Source: Clostridia bacterium (GTDB taxonomy: Bacteria > Bacillota > Clostridia > Lachnospirales > Lachnospiraceae). Taken from it: 64,000 nucleotides of DNA. The translations under genes and the position numbers were made by a program. The notes under the pieces are model-generated. The model saw only the letters and a program-made list of their open reading frames with translations, was not told the DNA's origin and searched no databases. Below are positions 39,244 through 47,773 of this stretch, piece by piece (within the stretch, counting starts at the first letter, position 1; each line of letters opens with the position of its first letter). Location: contig BNZI01000004.1 of assembly GCA_026000945.1 (NCBI GenBank), positions 1 through 64,000 of the forward strand, written 5' to 3'.

Positions 39244-40053
39244 TTAAAGTACATCAGAAAAATGCGGTTTCATCTTCATAAATAAACGATATCCCACAGT
39301 AAATAACACAACAACAACGCCCCAAAAGTAAAGGGCCAACAAAGGTCTTTCCCAAAATGCCTTGCCTAAAAGCATACTTTCCCGATACCCGTTCATAAAA
39401 TAGTAACTTGGATTAAACTTTACCACTGCTTGCAATACTGGATAAAAAGAACGTCCCTCAAACATATCTAAATTCCACATAATTGGGATTAGCCACATGC
39501 CGAATTGTAAAATAATACTGATAATCTGCTGTATATCTCGAAAAAAAGCATAAACTGCACTACTTAAATACACAATCGCCAAAGAAAACATACTTGCCGC
39601 AAAGCTATAATAAAGTATACCTAACCAATAAAGCGAAGGAACTACCTGATAAAGAAAAAAAGTGATTAGCATAATCAGAATAAAAATAACATGCACGAAA
39701 TAAGCTGAAAATAATTTAATTAACGGCAATACTTCGATAGGAAAAACCACTTTTTTTACCAAATAATGGTATTCATGCAAACATCCTACTCCTACATTCA
39801 AGCTATCACTTAAAAAAAACCAAGGAATCATCCCAGAAACTAACCAAAGCACATAAGGAATTCCTTCATAGGGGGCCGGGCTACGAAAACCCACCCCAAA
39901 AATCAAAACATAAATCAAAATCGTCACTAAAGGCTGAATAAATTTCCACGCCAAACCAAAATATGAACCTACAAACTGCTTACGAAAATCTGATTTTGAT
40001 AATTCCCAGATCATCTGTCCATGTTTTTTTACTGCTCTCCCCAAAGACAACAT
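39244..40053 (-). CDS. wzm: Polysaccharide ABC transporter permease (Wzm type)
   Basis: ABC-2 type permease of 269 residues with six predicted membrane helices (first near YFGLAWKFIQPLVTILIYVLIFGV) and the family feature FNPSYYFMNGYRESML before the last helices. The N-terminal ELSKSDFRKQFVGSYFG amphipathic stretch is typical. It is 90 bases upstream of wzt and 10 bases downstream of rfbC. Exports lipid-linked glycan with Wzt. Confidence 0.93.
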   Translation of the reverse strand: MLSLGRAVKKHGQMIWELSKSDFRKQFVGSYFGLAWKFIQPLVTILIYVLIFGVGFRSPAPYEGIPYVLWLVSGMIPWFFLSDSLNVGVGCLHEYHYLVKKVVFPIEVLPLIKLFSAYFVHVIFILIMLITFFLYQVVPSLYWLGILYYSFAASMFSLAIVYLSSAVYAFFRDIQQIISIILQFGMWLIPIMWNLDMFEGRSFYPVLQAVVKFNPSYYFMNGYRESMLLGKAFWERPLLALYFWGVVVVLFTVGYRLFMKMKPHFSDVL

Positions 40054-40062
40054 CAGCTCTCC

Positions 40063-40617
40063 TTATTCACGTGGCAAATCGGATAATTTTCCCCATTTCT
40101 GGTCTTTTTCAGAAATGAGCAAAGTCATTCCCTCTAAAACAGGCCACTGTATATTAACTTCTGGATCATCAAACGCCAGTCCACCTTCGTCATTCGGATG
40201 ATAAAAATCCGTACACTTATAAGCAAATTCAGCTGTCTTAGATAAGACCAAAAATCCGTGAGCAAATCCTGGAGGGATATAAAATTGCTTTTGGTTTTCA
40301 GCAGACAAAATCACTCCAAAATGCTGTCCATAGGTCCGTGAATTTGGGCGTAAATCTACAGCTACATCATAGACTTCTCCAGAAATTACTCGAACTAATT
40401 TCCCTTGTGGAAATTTTTTTTGAAAATGTAAGCCCCTTAACACTCCATAAGCAGACATAGACTGATTATCCTGTACAAAATGTGCAGTTAGACCTAATTC
40501 CTGATATTTTTGTTCATGATAAGTTTCTAAAAAATACCCCCGTTCATCACGGTAAATTGTGGGTTCAATGACGAGTAAACCCTCTATATCATTTCTACTA
40601 ACTCGAATATTTGACAT
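40063..40617 (-). CDS. rfbC: dTDP-4-dehydrorhamnose 3,5-epimerase
   Basis: Cupin-fold epimerase of 184 residues, third enzyme of dTDP-L-rhamnose synthesis. Active-site H64 in LRGLHFQ, VAVDLRPNSRTYGQ, IPPGFAHGFLVLS and the YKCTDFYHP segment that supplies the tyrosine are all present. The other three pathway genes (rfbA, rfbB, rfbD) are not in the window. A MITE-like element sits directly upstream, 85 bases from the start. Confidence 0.96.
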   Translation of the reverse strand: MSNIRVSRNDIEGLLVIEPTIYRDERGYFLETYHEQKYQELGLTAHFVQDNQSMSAYGVLRGLHFQKKFPQGKLVRVISGEVYDVAVDLRPNSRTYGQHFGVILSAENQKQFYIPPGFAHGFLVLSKTAEFAYKCTDFYHPNDEGGLAFDDPEVNIQWPVLEGMTLLISEKDQKWGKLSDLPRE

Positions 40618-40701
40618 ATTACTTTATCTCCATTAAATTTATTCCGTCAAAGGAAAATCTTTAGCTATTATAAAGGTTTAGCCTTTTCTTGTAAAGCTAG
40701 G

Positions 40702-41013
40702 ACGTATTTACACTACCGCGAAGTGTCTATCTTTTGGATAGATTTTGTGCTGGTCTGTATTTAAAGCCTGTTTTCATATCTCCCTTACGGAAGAATATTG
40801 GTCTATTTTCCCTTCTATGGTTCCTTAAATGCCTTGAAATACTTCTAGTATTCCAGCTCACCTCTTGGTGTAGGAAAAAACTATACACAAATACTCCTTG
40901 CCCGAAAATACTAAATAAGCTCTTGATTTTCTTGAAATACGCATGCTTGTCTGAAAAAATTTGCCTTGCAGGCAAAAATCCGGGCATTTCGAACAATAAG
41001 AACACTCCCTAGA
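40702..41013 (-). mobile_element. MITE-like element, near-complete copy, reverse orientation
   Basis: Starts ACGTATTTACACTACC (40702-40717), the complement of the right terminal repeat, and ends about 41013 after aaaatccgggcatttcg with a degraded left repeat. On the - strand the modules follow the same order as at 49.1 kb: gcatgcgtatttcaagaaaa, tagttttttcctacacc, gaggtgagctggaatac, atttcaaggcatttaagg and aatagaccaatattcttc. About 312 bp. It is inserted between rfbC and the glycosyltransferase gene inside the glycan operon, filling the gap 40618-41027. Confidence 0.7.
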
Positions 41014-41027
41014 GATTGAATTAAGCG

Positions 41028-41963
41028 TTATTCTTTGTTCCAATATTCTTTGTTCATACTTAATGCTCGAACCCATTTAGTCGGCAAACGCCGGTATTCC
41101 TTGCCCAAGCGATATCCTAAGTATTTTGCCCCAGTTTGAGCAACCAACGGAAAAATTTCTTGAACATAGCCATTTTTTATACAGCCTCTTAAAACATCAA
41201 GCACATATTTCTTTCCCTCATCTTCGGAAGATACAGAAGAAAAAATACTTGCATATTCGGCTTGTGATACGCCAATATCAAAATTTCTCATGAATTGCTC
41301 TTTTAGCGTGTATTGATGAAAATGTCGCACTTTCGCTTTAGCACAATAAGCAATGCGATATCCTGCTTGAACCGCTTTCGCCGCAAATAACATATCTTCA
41401 TTAAAAATTGTTTTTTCCGGAAACCCCTGTAATTCTTCCCAAACCTCTTTGCGATACATTGCACAAGCATTAGAAGCAAAAAACGTCTTGATTCCCAAAC
41501 GAGATAAATCTTTTTTACTTTTATTCTGACTCTTTTTCGGATAATTAAATAAACGACTATTTTTTTCTAAAAAACTTGCTTCTTTTCCCGCAATTTGCCT
41601 AGCATAAGAAATTGCCGTTCGTTTTTCTCCTTTTAAAAAAGGCTGGATCAATTCTTCAACTAAATAAGGATTTACTGGAACAGCATCCTGTGTCATCAAC
41701 AAAACCAAATCTGTACGACTAAGCCCTACGCCTAAATTTCTTGTCCCTCCATGATCGAAATCTTCTTTGCGAAGATGCCTAAGATAAACATTTGGAAAAA
41801 CTCTTTTAATTTTCTCTTTTAACTTCGCCTTTTCAAAATATTTCTCTTCTGTATTCATTAAAATTAATTGATGAATCGGATAAGTTTGTTTAGCTAAATT
41901 TAAGATTAAAGTTTCAAATCTTTTATCCGGTTTGTATGTAGGAATAATTACACTAACCTGCAC
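41028..41963 (-). CDS. GT2 glycosyltransferase, rhamnosyltransferase-like
   Basis: 311 residues, GT-A fold of the rhamnosyltransferase type: MQVSVIIPTYKPDKRFETLI, HLRKEDFDHGGTRNLGVGLS (the FDHGGTRN motif is characteristic), LMTQDAVPVNP in place of a plain DxD, and IFNEDMLFAAKAVQAGYRI. It has a C-terminal helical part but no clear membrane helix. GTG 41963 is the start, with AAAGGAGAA 8 bases upstream. Presence of rfbC in the same operon fits rhamnose as donor sugar. Confidence 0.87.
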   Translation of the reverse strand: MQVSVIIPTYKPDKRFETLILNLAKQTYPIHQLILMNTEEKYFEKAKLKEKIKRVFPNVYLRHLRKEDFDHGGTRNLGVGLSRTDLVLLMTQDAVPVNPYLVEELIQPFLKGEKRTAISYARQIAGKEASFLEKNSRLFNYPKKSQNKSKKDLSRLGIKTFFASNACAMYRKEVWEELQGFPEKTIFNEDMLFAAKAVQAGYRIAYCAKAKVRHFHQYTLKEQFMRNFDIGVSQAEYASIFSSVSSEDEGKKYVLDVLRGCIKNGYVQEIFPLVAQTGAKYLGYRLGKEYRRLPTKWVRALSMNKEYWNKE

Positions 41964-42024
41964 TGTATTCTCCTTTTTCTTTGCGGCAAAATATCTTCCT
42001 CAACGGAAATTGAAAAAAATTGAG

Positions 42025-42128
42025 TTATCCATTGAGTTATCCACAATATTTAACTTATTTCTGTGGATTTTGTGGATAAAGTAAAATAAATTAATCAATT
42101 ATTGTGGATAAGTCGCTTTTTATCAACA
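42025..42128. promoter_or_regulatory. DnaA-box cluster between glycosyltransferase and flippase genes
   Basis: Three perfect 9-mers TTATCCACA: 42037-42045 (+), 42071-42079 (-), 42103-42111 (-). Near matches are TTATCCATT (42025-42033), AAATCCACA on the - strand (42062-42070) and TTATCAACA (42120-42128). This density in about 100 bases within an AT-rich gap is far above expectation. There is no dnaA, dnaN or rpmH nearby, so it is not an obvious oriC. Confidence 0.7.
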
Positions 42129-43397
42129 GAAAATCAAAATTAAAAAAGTTATACATAAAATAAACATTAATAAAAAATGTGAAAAAGCTGCTCCAACCAA
42201 GCCATAAAATTGCACACCAAACGGACAAAGTACTAAACTAAATAAAAAAACGAGCAAATAAACAATAAGAATATTTCGTTGTTTTTCTCGAGCTACCAAA
42301 GCATAATAGAAAATCGTATTAAAAGCATTAACAATACCACCTAAAATAATCCATAGCAATACCAAAATATACTGATTCAAATTTTTATGATAAATCCAAC
42401 CTAAAACTTGCACGCCTAGTGTAACAGACAATAATATAGCTAAAATTCCACAGCTAAATATAATCATACAAAGCCTCAAAACAGAACGCTGAAATTCTCT
42501 TTTTTGTCCATCTTTCCAATATTGCGCAAAAACAGAAATATAAGGACGAACTAAAAAAGCAGTCACTAAATTGATGACAGAAGTAGGCATAAATAAAGTA
42601 GCATAATCTCCATATAAAGCTTTTTCTGCTTGAATTTCCACTGCATAACGTGAAGCACTGAATAAATAAATTTCTAAAAATCCACCTGCAAATAAAGAAA
42701 AAGATTGTTTGAAAATTTTTATACAATAAGCTAAGTCAAACTTTTCTCTACTTTGAATCAATTGTAAATCATGATTTTCATCACTTTCTAAATTTTCTTT
42801 TTTCAATCGATTTTCTTTGTTTTCTTCTGATAAGCTTATTTGCCTTAAAGGTAGTACATTAAAAAGCCAAATCGACACTATCGCTGCTACATTCAAGCAA
42901 ACACAGGCCAATAAAATATTTTTACTTGTCCATAAAACAATTAAATATATACTAATCGCAAATAAAGTACGAAAAGCATTAGACTGACCAGTCAAAAATA
43001 AAAAACCTTTGCGCTGAAACTCACATTCATATACATCTGCAAAACCATCAAAAATTTTATAAGTCATCGTCAAGCAAATCACCCAAAAATCAATCGGCTG
43101 ATACTGCCGGAAAGCTAAAAAAATTAGTCCAAAACCTAAAGAAATTAGACAACCGATAATACGCAAAAAAACATACTCTCCAAAAAGGTATGTTTTTTTT
43201 ACGTCAGTAATCTGCAAAGGACGCATACCCAAATACGAAATGTTCAACAACTGCTGTCCTAACGTACTCATACCAAAGAAAAAAACTCCTCCTATGGTAT
43301 TTCCCATTAGGCGATTTGTTGCTACAGTAAATAGCATAGAGGAAAGGGCAAAAATTACACTTCCAGCAATATTCCAAAAAATATCTTTTTTACTCAT
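42123..43397 (-). CDS. wzx: Wzx-type polysaccharide flippase
   Basis: A 424-residue membrane protein with about 12 hydrophobic helices of the MOP/Wzx class; begins KDIFWNIAGSVIFALSSMLFTVATNR, typical of O-antigen/teichoic-acid flippases. A hydrophilic charged loop (about residues 185-225, rich in Glu/Lys) interrupts the middle, which is common in the family. Its stop is TAA-rich and overlaps a DnaA-type sequence. Its start overlaps the glf stop by 8 bp. It would flip lipid-linked glycan units; a matching polymerase (Wzy) is not seen. Confidence 0.85.
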   Translation of the reverse strand: MSKKDIFWNIAGSVIFALSSMLFTVATNRLMGNTIGGVFFFGMSTLGQQLLNISYLGMRPLQITDVKKTYLFGEYVFLRIIGCLISLGFGLIFLAFRQYQPIDFWVICLTMTYKIFDGFADVYECEFQRKGFLFLTGQSNAFRTLFAISIYLIVLWTSKNILLACVCLNVAAIVSIWLFNVLPLRQISLSEENKENRLKKENLESDENHDLQLIQSREKFDLAYCIKIFKQSFSLFAGGFLEIYLFSASRYAVEIQAEKALYGDYATLFMPTSVINLVTAFLVRPYISVFAQYWKDGQKREFQRSVLRLCMIIFSCGILAILLSVTLGVQVLGWIYHKNLNQYILVLLWIILGGIVNAFNTIFYYALVAREKQRNILIVYLLVFLFSLVLCPFGVQFYGLVGAAFSHFLLMFILCITFLILIFC

Positions 43398-44496
43398 GCA
43401 ATTCTTTTTGGGCTAAAGCTAAAGCTGATTCTATCACTTTATCCATATCGTAATACTTATACTCCGCTAATCTTCCACCAAATAAAATTCTTTTCTCCTG
43501 CTCCGCCAAACGTGCATAATCCTGATAAAGTTTTTGATTTTTTTCATTATTGATCGGATAATATGGTTCTAAACCTTTTTCCCATACTGCCGGATATTCT
43601 CTTGTAATAACCGTCTTATCTTGCTTACCAAAATCAAAATGTTTATGTTCAATAATACGGGTATAGGGCACTTCTTTTTCAGTATAATTAATAACCGCAT
43701 TTCCCTGAAAATTCTGCATATCCAAAACTTCTGTTTCAAAAGATAAACTGCGATATTCCAAAGCACCAAAACAATAATTATAAAATTCATCAATCATTCC
43801 AGTATATAAAATTTTCTTACCCATTTCATTATAGGTAGTTCTTTTTTCTAAATAATTGACATTACATTCAATATCACAGCCTTTTAGCAATTCCTGAATA
43901 AGATGGTTATACCCCTGCGTCGGAATTCCTTGATACGTATCCTCAAAATAATTATTATCAAAAGTATATCTTACTGGTAAACGCTTGATGATAAAGCTCG
44001 GTAGGTCTTTGCACGAACGTCCCCATTGTTTTTCTGTATAACCTTTAATTAAAATTTCATAAATATCTTGTCCCACTAGATAAATGGCTTGTTCTTCTAA
44101 ATTTTTCGGCTCTTTTTTTGCTTTCTTACGTTGTGATTCAATTTTTTCTTTTGCTTCCTGAGGTGTCTTTGTTCCCCACAAAGTATAAAAAGTGTTCATA
44201 TTAAATGGAAGATTGTAATATTTTCCTTTATAACAAGCCATAGGTGAATTGATAAAACGGTTGAATTTCACAAACTGATTGACAAAATCCCAAACTTTTT
44301 GATTGCTCGTATGAAAAATGTGCGCACCGTACTGATGCACAGATATACCTTCAATTTCTTCACAATAGATATTACCGCCTATATGGCTTTTTTTCTCTAC
44401 AACAAAACACGTTTTTCCTTGTTTAATTGCCTCATGGGCAAATACAGCGGAAAAAAGCCCGCTTCCTACTAAAACATAGTCATATGTTTTCAACAT
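43390..44496 (-). CDS. glf: UDP-galactopyranose mutase
   Basis: Flavoenzyme of 368 residues that converts UDP-galactopyranose to UDP-galactofuranose. FAD-binding start YVLVGSGLFSAVFAHEA (GxGxxG), the ribityl/substrate segment SHIGGNIYCEEIEGISVHQYGAHIFHT, KQWGRSCKDLP, and RYTFDNNYFEDTYQGIPTQGY are characteristic of bacterial Glf. It indicates galactofuranose in the surface glycan. Confidence 0.97.
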   Translation of the reverse strand: MLKTYDYVLVGSGLFSAVFAHEAIKQGKTCFVVEKKSHIGGNIYCEEIEGISVHQYGAHIFHTSNQKVWDFVNQFVKFNRFINSPMACYKGKYYNLPFNMNTFYTLWGTKTPQEAKEKIESQRKKAKKEPKNLEEQAIYLVGQDIYEILIKGYTEKQWGRSCKDLPSFIIKRLPVRYTFDNNYFEDTYQGIPTQGYNHLIQELLKGCDIECNVNYLEKRTTYNEMGKKILYTGMIDEFYNYCFGALEYRSLSFETEVLDMQNFQGNAVINYTEKEVPYTRIIEHKHFDFGKQDKTVITREYPAVWEKGLEPYYPINNEKNQKLYQDYARLAEQEKRILFGGRLAEYKYYDMDKVIESALALAQKELHE

Positions 44497-44540
44497 TTTT
44501 CCTCCTACCTATAAAAGGCTTGAAAATCCCACTATCCATA

Positions 44541-45350
44541 CTATCTTTGGTAAATGATGAAACGAACCACAATAATGGCCATTAAATGCACTGGATAAAA
44601 AATATAAAATGCCCATTTGCTCGCTTTTGTGGTTTTTCCTCTTTTCCCTCGGTAAAACCATAATAAAAACATAGGTAACAATAAACCCAACTCAGGCAAA
44701 AAAATAATCCTCAATACATCTAAAATATATTGGCTACTGTTGGGTATGCTCACCATTTGCTCTACGATATAACGAATTGTATCTAATTTTTCGATGAAAG
44801 AAAGAGCAAATAAAATAATAAGATATAGAGACCATTTAATCTTAGGCCGATCTCTGAACTGATCAAAGATCACCACCATAAAAAGACCAAGAAAAAACCA
44901 ATCTCCAATCAATGAACAATAAAATAATAAGACAATCAAAGCTAAACGCAAAACTAAATTTTCAACATGATGTTTTACCCACAGCAATAATAAACCCAAA
45001 AGCAATGTATACATAACGTTTAGATGATAGTAGTTGTATATATTAGGTAGTGCGCCCATAAAACACCAAATAAAAGGGACATAACTGATTACAGCAAAAA
45101 GTGCTAAACGAAATGCATATTTTTTAAAATTTTTTGTATGATGGTATCCCTCCACCAGAAGATAGAACATTACAGGACCAGTAATCCTTCCAATTGTACG
45201 CATGAGAGAATGCAGCCAAAGTCCCCCTGGTACAAAAACATACGCAACATGGTCTAAGAACATAGCGACAATTGCAATCATTTTCAATTGACTAGAAGAT
45301 AATTCCAAAAATGCTTTTTCTTCTGACCCTTGTATTGTTTCTTCACCCAT
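44541..45350 (-). CDS. TraX family integral membrane protein (second copy)
   Basis: 269 residues with about seven membrane helices. Family marks: LKMIAIVAMFLDHVAYVF (Lys...Asp-His), RTIGRITGPVMFYLLVEGYHHTKN and WAFYIFYPVHLMAIIVVRFI at the end. Related to the protein at 9594-10415. Placed as the first gene of the glycan cluster, 44 bases ahead of glf, which supports a role in acylating an exported glycan or lipid carrier; this is inferred from position only. Confidence 0.85.
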   Translation of the reverse strand: MGEETIQGSEEKAFLELSSSQLKMIAIVAMFLDHVAYVFVPGGLWLHSLMRTIGRITGPVMFYLLVEGYHHTKNFKKYAFRLALFAVISYVPFIWCFMGALPNIYNYYHLNVMYTLLLGLLLLWVKHHVENLVLRLALIVLLFYCSLIGDWFFLGLFMVVIFDQFRDRPKIKWSLYLIILFALSFIEKLDTIRYIVEQMVSIPNSSQYILDVLRIIFLPELGLLLPMFLLWFYRGKRGKTTKASKWAFYIFYPVHLMAIIVVRFIIYQR

Positions 45351-45402
45351 CTTCTTTTATCCTTTTCCTTTTTCTTTTCCTCTATCATATGAGAGAGCTA
45401 TT

Positions 45403-46893
45403 CTATCTGTCAAGTGCTTTCATCTTCACACTAAACCAAAATTCTACTCCATCATCTTTATTGATCACGCCCAAACTTTGCCTATGAGCCTCTATAATTG
45501 CTTTTACGATAGATAAGCCAACTCCGCTTCCTCCATATTCTCTTGTTCTAGATTTATCTACTTTGTAGAATTTATCCCATATTTGTCCTAAATCTTTTTC
45601 CGGTATTGCTTTCCCTGTATTAAAAACAAACACTTTTACTTGATGAGCAATAAAGTCTTTTTCTATGCTAACTCGAATTTGTTTTTTCCCTTCTGCATGA
45701 TTCAAGGCATTACTCAAATAATTCATTAAAACTGTTTCGATTTTAAACTCATCTGCATAGACAAACAAACTTTCTTCTTCAACAAAAATCACTTCTATGC
45801 CTTTTTGCTGAAACAATATAGTTAAGGAATTTAACATAGTTTTCAACAATTGAATTAAATCAAAGTCTCTATATTCTAAAATATCTTTTCCACTTTCTAA
45901 ATGACTTAATGTTAATAACTGTTGAACAATTTTAGACATCTTTTCCGCTTCTTCTTGAATCACTTGATAGTAGTTTTGTTTGCTTTGCTCATCTTCTAAA
46001 ATATTTTCCGTTAATCCTTCCGCATAACCTTGAATCAAAGCAATAGGCGTTTTTAATTCATGGGAAACATTAGACAAAAATTCTTTTCTTTGCTGATCAA
46101 TACGAATCTTTTCTTGGATGTCTTTTTGTAATTGCACATTAGCCGATTGAAGTTGAGAAATCGTCAATTCCAAGGTCTGTGCAAGATGATTGAAATTATC
46201 TCCCAAAACCTGTATTTCATCATGGGAATTGCCGTGATAAATTTCAGTAAAATCTAAAGAAGACATTTTCTTAGAAATTGCTGTCAAACGCAAGATAGGC
46301 TTAGTAATCCCCCTAGTGGTCCAAAGAATCGCCAATGCACTTAAAAAAACGACAATCACACTAATATAAACAAAAAAACGATTAGAAATAGCAATGCTAT
46401 CACGGATACTTGCTAAGGGCATAGACATCAAAAATAAAGCCCTATCAGAAAAAAAACCCCACATTTCAATATAATAAGACTGCGAACGCTGGTCATAGTC
46501 TTTGACAATTTGATAATTATCCGTTTTTTTTAATACTTCGAATTGATTTGTAGGATCTTCTAAAAGATAGCTTTGTAACTTACTCCACATATAATCAATA
46601 TCTTGCGTAGAAGAAAAAACAGGTATACCCTCACTAGAATATAAAATCATAGCCAAATGGTTACGATCACAAAACTGACTCAAAAAACGATAAAGCAACT
46701 CCCAACTCATAGAACTATCTTCTGTACGAAATACTTTATCAATCGTTTGATAGGCTTTTTTGAAATGATTTTGCTTTTCGCTCATATAATAAGGCTCTAG
46801 ACACCAACTATTTAGCAACCAGCAAAATAAAAAAGCCGCTGTAGTCAATCCTACAAATAAAACCATTAATTTAACTTGAATAGAATGTTTCAT
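45403..46893 (-). CDS. Sensor histidine kinase
   Basis: Membrane kinase of 496 residues. Two membrane helices (about 8-27 and 173-193) enclose an extracellular sensor domain of about 140 residues. Then a HAMP domain (RGITKPILRLTAISKKMSSLD), a coiled linker, the phosphoacceptor box FLSNVSHELKTPIALIQGY (H278), and the ATPase with N box NYLSNALNHA and G boxes KVDKSRTREYGGSGVGLSI. Start ATG 46893 is preferred over TTG 46908 because GGAG lies 9 bases upstream of the ATG. Pairs with the response regulator upstream. Its nearness to pst/phoU suggests phosphate sensing but the sensor domain gives no proof. Confidence 0.93.
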   Translation of the reverse strand: MKHSIQVKLMVLFVGLTTAAFLFCWLLNSWCLEPYYMSEKQNHFKKAYQTIDKVFRTEDSSMSWELLYRFLSQFCDRNHLAMILYSSEGIPVFSSTQDIDYMWSKLQSYLLEDPTNQFEVLKKTDNYQIVKDYDQRSQSYYIEMWGFFSDRALFLMSMPLASIRDSIAISNRFFVYISVIVVFLSALAILWTTRGITKPILRLTAISKKMSSLDFTEIYHGNSHDEIQVLGDNFNHLAQTLELTISQLQSANVQLQKDIQEKIRIDQQRKEFLSNVSHELKTPIALIQGYAEGLTENILEDEQSKQNYYQVIQEEAEKMSKIVQQLLTLSHLESGKDILEYRDFDLIQLLKTMLNSLTILFQQKGIEVIFVEEESLFVYADEFKIETVLMNYLSNALNHAEGKKQIRVSIEKDFIAHQVKVFVFNTGKAIPEKDLGQIWDKFYKVDKSRTREYGGSGVGLSIVKAIIEAHRQSLGVINKDDGVEFWFSVKMKALDR

Positions 46894-46906
46894 TGGCACA
46901 AACTCC

Positions 46907-46933
46907 AAAAGGGACGATATACTCGCCCCTTTT
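46907..46933 (-). promoter_or_regulatory. Hairpin abutting the histidine-kinase ribosome site
   Basis: AAAAGGGACGA (46907-46917) pairs with TCGCCCCTTTT (46923-46933) with one mismatch and a 5-base loop. On the - strand the stem ends TTTT and is followed at once by GGAG, the kinase ribosome site. It may attenuate or limit kinase synthesis relative to the response regulator. Confidence 0.45.
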
Positions 46934-46957
46934 TTTCTACTGATCTATTGTAGCTAC

Positions 46958-47012
46958 TATAGGGTAGGTTGACATATCCGAAATTCCAGATTTTGAATAG
47001 ATCTTTCGTTAA
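46958..47012 (+). mobile_element. Left-end fragment of the MITE-like element
   Basis: ggtaggttgacatatccg followed by aaattccagattttgaatag and atctttcg corresponds to the first about 50 bases of the element (compare gtgttgacactaccc, aaaatgcccagattttgag, tagattta at 9276). Sits between the response regulator and kinase genes. Confidence 0.5.
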
Positions 47013-47031
47013 ACGCTTAAATTAACAAACC

Positions 47032-47703
47032 CTAAGGTTCAAATTTATAGCCCATGCCCCATATGGTTTTAATATATTCACCTTTTTCCCCCAATTTATT
47101 CCTCAGTTTTTTTACATGCGTATCAATCGTCCTAGCATCACCAATATAGTCATAATTCCACACATAATTCAGAATTTTTTCCCTTGATAAAGCAATACTT
47201 TTATTTTCAATAAAATAAGCAAGCAATTCAAATTCTTTTACACTTAAATCAATAGCTTTACCATCCACTGCAACGGTATGAGCCGTTTTATCTAAGACTA
47301 TACCTCCCTCATCTTCTTTGCCGCTTTGAAGCACTTGACTTCTACGTAAAATGGCTTCTACCCGTGCAACTAAAATTTTAAAACTAAAAGGTTTTGCAAT
47401 ATACTCATCTACACCTAACTGGAAACCTCTTAATTCATCTTTTTCATCTGTGCGTGCAGTCAGCATAATAATAGGTACTGCGGAGTGCTTACGAACAGTT
47501 TGACAAACTTCCCAACCATCAATTTCCGGCATCATAATATCTAGTAAAATCAAACGAATATCTTTATGCTGAAAAAACAAAACTAATGCTTCTTCTCCAT
47601 TTTTTGCTTCAATTATTTGATAAGTTTTTTTACTCAGAAAATCCCGGACTAACTTTCTCATCCGTTCTTCATCATCTACCACTAAAATTTTAATTTGTTC
47701 CAT
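47032..47703 (-). CDS. OmpR/PhoB-family response regulator
   Basis: 223 residues. Receiver domain with the acidic pair VVDDEERM, phosphoacceptor D55 in LLDIMMPEIDGWEV, Thr in MLTARTDEKDE and Lys in YIAKPFSF; winged-helix DNA-binding domain with VKEFELLAYFIENKSIALSR and DARTIDTHVKKLRNKLG. Start ATG 47703 (MEQIKILVVDD) follows AAGGAACTGATGTC. Lies 138 bases upstream of its kinase and just downstream of glyA. Confidence 0.95.
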   Translation of the reverse strand: MEQIKILVVDDEERMRKLVRDFLSKKTYQIIEAKNGEEALVLFFQHKDIRLILLDIMMPEIDGWEVCQTVRKHSAVPIIMLTARTDEKDELRGFQLGVDEYIAKPFSFKILVARVEAILRRSQVLQSGKEDEGGIVLDKTAHTVAVDGKAIDLSVKEFELLAYFIENKSIALSREKILNYVWNYDYIGDARTIDTHVKKLRNKLGEKGEYIKTIWGMGYKFEP

Positions 47704-47773
47704 GACATCAGTTCCTTGAATTTTAATAGAATACACTAATCAGCAAGTTCTTATATCTCACTACCACTGCTTA

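Noticed and set aside
40727..41076. Overlapping frames of 72-92 codons on both strands
   Set aside because: They lie within the MITE-like element, differ between copies and are not conserved as protein.
42025..42128. Chromosomal replication origin
   Set aside because: DnaA boxes are present, but no dnaA, dnaN, recF, gyrB or rpmH is nearby and no DUE-trio pattern could be confirmed. Kept only as a DnaA-box cluster.
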